Part shown: positions 34,500 through 36,125 of the stretch, piece by piece
Position numbering within the stretch: position 1 is the stretch's first letter
How the letters are laid out: each line of letters starts with the position of its first letter
Origin: Solirubrobacteraceae bacterium
GTDB taxonomy: Bacteria; Actinomycetota; Thermoleophilia; Solirubrobacterales; Solirubrobacteraceae
NCBI GenBank assembly: GCA_017882455.1
Contig: JADGPL010000029.1
Location: forward strand, 1 to 36,125
DNA: 36,125 bases
Reading direction: 5' to 3'
Notes under the pieces: generated by a model
Seen by the model: only the letters and a program-made list of their open reading frames with translations
The model's database searches: none
Told to the model about the DNA's origin: nothing
Made by a program: the position numbers and the translations under genes

Positions 34500-35211
34500 A
34501 GCCTTCTCTCGTTGGTGGCGTGCTGGGCGCGAGGCAGTAGCCGACGCCCCATGTCGAGCGCACCCAGCCGATCGCGCCGGCCTTCGCGAGCTTGCAACGC
34601 AGCCGCGAAGCATGCGTCTCCACCGTCCGCGAGGCGTCCTGCGACGGATATCCCCACACTCGGCGCAGCAGCTCGGTCTTGGCGAATACGCGGGTCGGCT
34701 CCCGCGCGAGATAGAGCAGTAGCGCGTACTCAAGTCTGCGCAGGCTCACGGGCGTCGATCCGTAGATCACGGTCCGCGTGGCCGTGTGGATCGTCAGGGC
34801 GTCGCACTGGATCACTGTCGGTATCTCGATCGTGGGCCGGCGCAGAAGCGCCCGCACTCGCGCGAGCAGCTCCGCGTACGCGAACGGCGCGCGGATCACG
34901 TCATCCGCCCCAGCATCGAACGCGCGCAGGATGTCGATGGGATCGCTGCTTCTGCTCATCCATAGGACGCGGACTCCGGAGCCCGCAAGCTCGCCCCGAC
35001 GCAAGGCACGTAGAGCGTCCAGCCCCGCGCCTCTCTTCGACGTGTGAGCAAAGACGACCAGATCGACCTCGCCGAGCAACGCGAGGTCGTAGACCGGCCG
35101 TACGTCGAAGCCGTCCAGTGCCAGCTCATCAGCCAACACTTGGTTTTCGTTCGCCTGGCCGTATACGACTACGACCTGGGGCGCAGCTCGCGGGGTATCC
35201 TCCGGCTGCAT
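34483..35211 (-). CDS. OmpR-type regulator with a dead (pseudo) receiver
   Basis: 242 residues from ATG 35211. The N-terminal ~120 fold like a receiver but lack the phosphorylation site: the acidic pair after strand 1 is Y17-G18, the acceptor position is A55 (LVVFAH), and the Lys before Pro-Phe is A108 (VIRAPF). The C-terminal OmpR/PhoB winged helix is intact (PVSLRRLEYALLLYLAREP, RRVWGYPSQDASRTVETHASRLRCKL). It is therefore likely phosphorylation-independent, as in atypical or ligand-controlled regulators. No histidine kinase is visible. Its ATG is close to the 3' end of a group II intron remnant, so its original promoter may have been changed. Confidence 0.85.
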   Translation of the reverse strand: MQPEDTPRAAPQVVVVYGQANENQVLADELALDGFDVRPVYDLALLGEVDLVVFAHTSKRGAGLDALRALRRGELAGSGVRVLWMSRSSDPIDILRAFDAGADDVIRAPFAYAELLARVRALLRRPTIEIPTVIQCDALTIHTATRTVIYGSTPVSLRRLEYALLLYLAREPTRVFAKTELLRRVWGYPSQDASRTVETHASRLRCKLAKAGAIGWVRSTWGVGYCLAPSTPPTREGYGRAS

Positions 35212-35231
35212 GGGAAGGTCCTTCCTTTCCG

Positions 35232-35296
35232 ATCGGGTCGGGGCCGGGCTTAACCCGGCCCCTCCCACACCACCGGACATGCGGGTCCGCATCCGG
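35232..35296 (-). ncRNA. Group II intron domains V and VI (3' end)
   Basis: On the reverse strand, CCGGATGCGG-ACC-CGCATGTCCGG (35273-35296) makes the domain V hairpin, followed by GGTGGTGTGGGAG and a perfect stem GGGGCCGGG/CCCGGCCCC (35240-35262) with loop TTAAG as domain VI. The sequence then ends in GACCCGAT, like known bacterial intron 3' ends. Exon boundary is at about 35232. These structures overlap the last codons of the maturase frame. Confidence 0.72.
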
Positions 35297-35996
35297 CGGT
35301 TCGCGTCGTGTCCCGGAAACGGCGGTAAGGGTCGGCGAATCCCTTCAGGCCCTGCTCGGCCCAGTAGGCATCTGGTAGGGCGCGCTTGAGGAAGGTGCGT
35401 GCTGCACGCCAGGAGCCCTTGTTGGTCATGGCCCACTCGCGGGCCTCCCGGTCGGGCATTCCCAGCGCCTGCAGGCGGCTCCATCGTGTTCTGATGCGCT
35501 GCCATTCCTTCCAGCGTGCCTGTCTCATCCTGCCTCTGAGCCAGCCGTCGAGCTCGATGAACGGTGTGGGTGTGTCGGCGAACGCGAAGTAGGCCGTCCA
35601 CCCAACCGTGAAGCGGTTGATCTCAGTGATCCTCCGCTGCATCGAGACACCCCAAGTACGGGAGGTCAAACGGCGTATCTGGTCCTTGGCCCGCTTGCGG
35701 GCTTTGGGGTCCAGCCACACCTTGACCTCGCCTTTGCGGCGGTGAAAGCAGAACCCCAGAAAGGGGCGCCTTCCCGCCCGGTCCACCGCGGACTTCCCTT
35801 GGTTGACCTTCAACTTGAGGCTGTGTTCGACGTATCCGCTGATGCTCTGCAGGACGCGCTGTCCCGCCCGCTCGCTGGCGACATAGATCCTGCTGTCGTC
35901 CGCGTAGCGCACGAAACGGTGCCCGCGCCGATCAAGCTCCCAGTCGAGGTCGTCGAGCATGACGTTTGAGAGCAGCGGCGAGAGGACTGCTCCCAC
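35250..35996 (-). pseudogene. Group II intron reverse transcriptase/maturase, 5'-truncated
   Basis: About 248 residues from the reverse strand: GAVLSPLLSNVMLDDL (RT block 4), RFVRYADDSRIYV with the catalytic YADD, FLGFCFHRRKGEV (block 6-7), then a maturase domain (RLTSRTWGVSMQRRITEINRF, VGWTAYFAFADTP). RT blocks 0-3 are missing, as is the intron's 5' RNA domain. The frame runs into unrelated recombinase sequence at about 35997, so the intron is truncated by recombination or deletion. The remnant cannot retrohome. Confidence 0.9.
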
Positions 35997-35997
35997 G

Positions 35998-36125
35998 CAA
36001 TGGGTAACTTCTGTCGGGGTCTGTGTTTGGGGTGGGGATCGAGTGGCGAACGGTGATCTTGTCGTCGTCGCCGCCGATGAGGACTTCGCGGACGACGAGC
36101 CGCAGGATGTGTTGTTGTTCTTCGA
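35998..36125 (-). CDS. C-terminal end of a serine recombinase-like protein, partial
   Basis: The reverse strand reads EEQQHILRLVVREVLIG and then KITVRHSIPTPNTDPDRSYPL, matching the C-terminal end of large serine-recombinase/resolvase-family proteins (RLLV-EVLI, I-x-RHSIP). The rest lies outside the window. It ends where the intron RT sequence starts, so the two have been joined by rearrangement. The exact stop cannot be fixed: the frame stays open into the intron remnant. Confidence 0.6.

Noticed and set aside
34500-34733. N-terminal extension of the XRE protein
   Set aside because: Arg-rich sequence inside the overlapping regulator's winged-helix domain; a clean helix-turn-helix protein starts at 34499.

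Overview
The window is high-GC DNA that reads like a chromosome of a deep-branching actinobacterium. Class Thermoleophilia (Solirubrobacterales-like) is my best guess, from the mix of DUF4389 proteins, GH79-like secreted hydrolase, DsbA/VKOR pair, frequent GTG/TTG starts and tRNAs without encoded CCA. This is an inference from protein style; no 16S or other marker gene is present.

Layout. (1) 1-2942: the 3' part of an NHL/Ig/RHS-repeat surface protein with a short variable C-terminal tip, overlapped by a small PH-like gene in the place where immunity genes usually sit. (2) 2983-6052: a decayed accessory island next to tRNA-His. It holds a tyrosine-recombinase stump fused head-on to a decapitated winged-helix gene, then a two-gene DUF262 + HEPN unit that looks like a defence or toxin module. 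(3) 6053-22914: chromosomal core with tRNA-His; a leftward operon (beta-type DNA methyltransferase, duplicated DUF4389 membrane protein, M48 protease, hypothetical); a GH79-like secreted glycoside hydrolase converging on an 825-aa polytopic membrane protein; a DHA2-type MFS exporter with a fused MarR-like winged helix; a glutaredoxin/GST-like protein; tRNA-Arg; a DsbA-like/VKOR oxidative-folding pair; a PAS-GGDEF-EAL protein with a damaged EAL site; rpiA; and a cupin (cysteine-dioxygenase-like)/amidohydrolase pair. (4) 23091-24333: an IS630-family element with 18-bp inverted ends and TA target duplication, transposase in two frames. (5) 24349-25316: a VOC-family protein and a universal stress protein. 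(6) 25420 to the right end: an integrative mobilizable element. It starts at a 45-bp displaced 3' half of a tRNA-Trp gene and contains a 963-aa DEAH helicase with a large unknown C-terminus, a tyrosine integrase, a small excisionase-like HTH protein, a MobF relaxase with a possible oriT hairpin upstream, a HEPN protein followed by a small beta-barrel-like protein, an XRE regulator, an OmpR-type regulator whose receiver has lost every phosphorylation residue, a 5'-truncated group II intron and the C-terminal end of a serine recombinase. No type IV secretion genes are visible, so transfer would depend on a helper. The intact tRNA-Trp and the other end of the element lie beyond the window.

Most interesting: the helicase placed exactly between attachment site and integrase, where cargo defence genes often sit, and the HEPN + small-protein pair in the same element. 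Both are candidates for undescribed anti-phage or element-stability systems. The DUF262 + HEPN pair beside tRNA-His is a third, better-precedented candidate.
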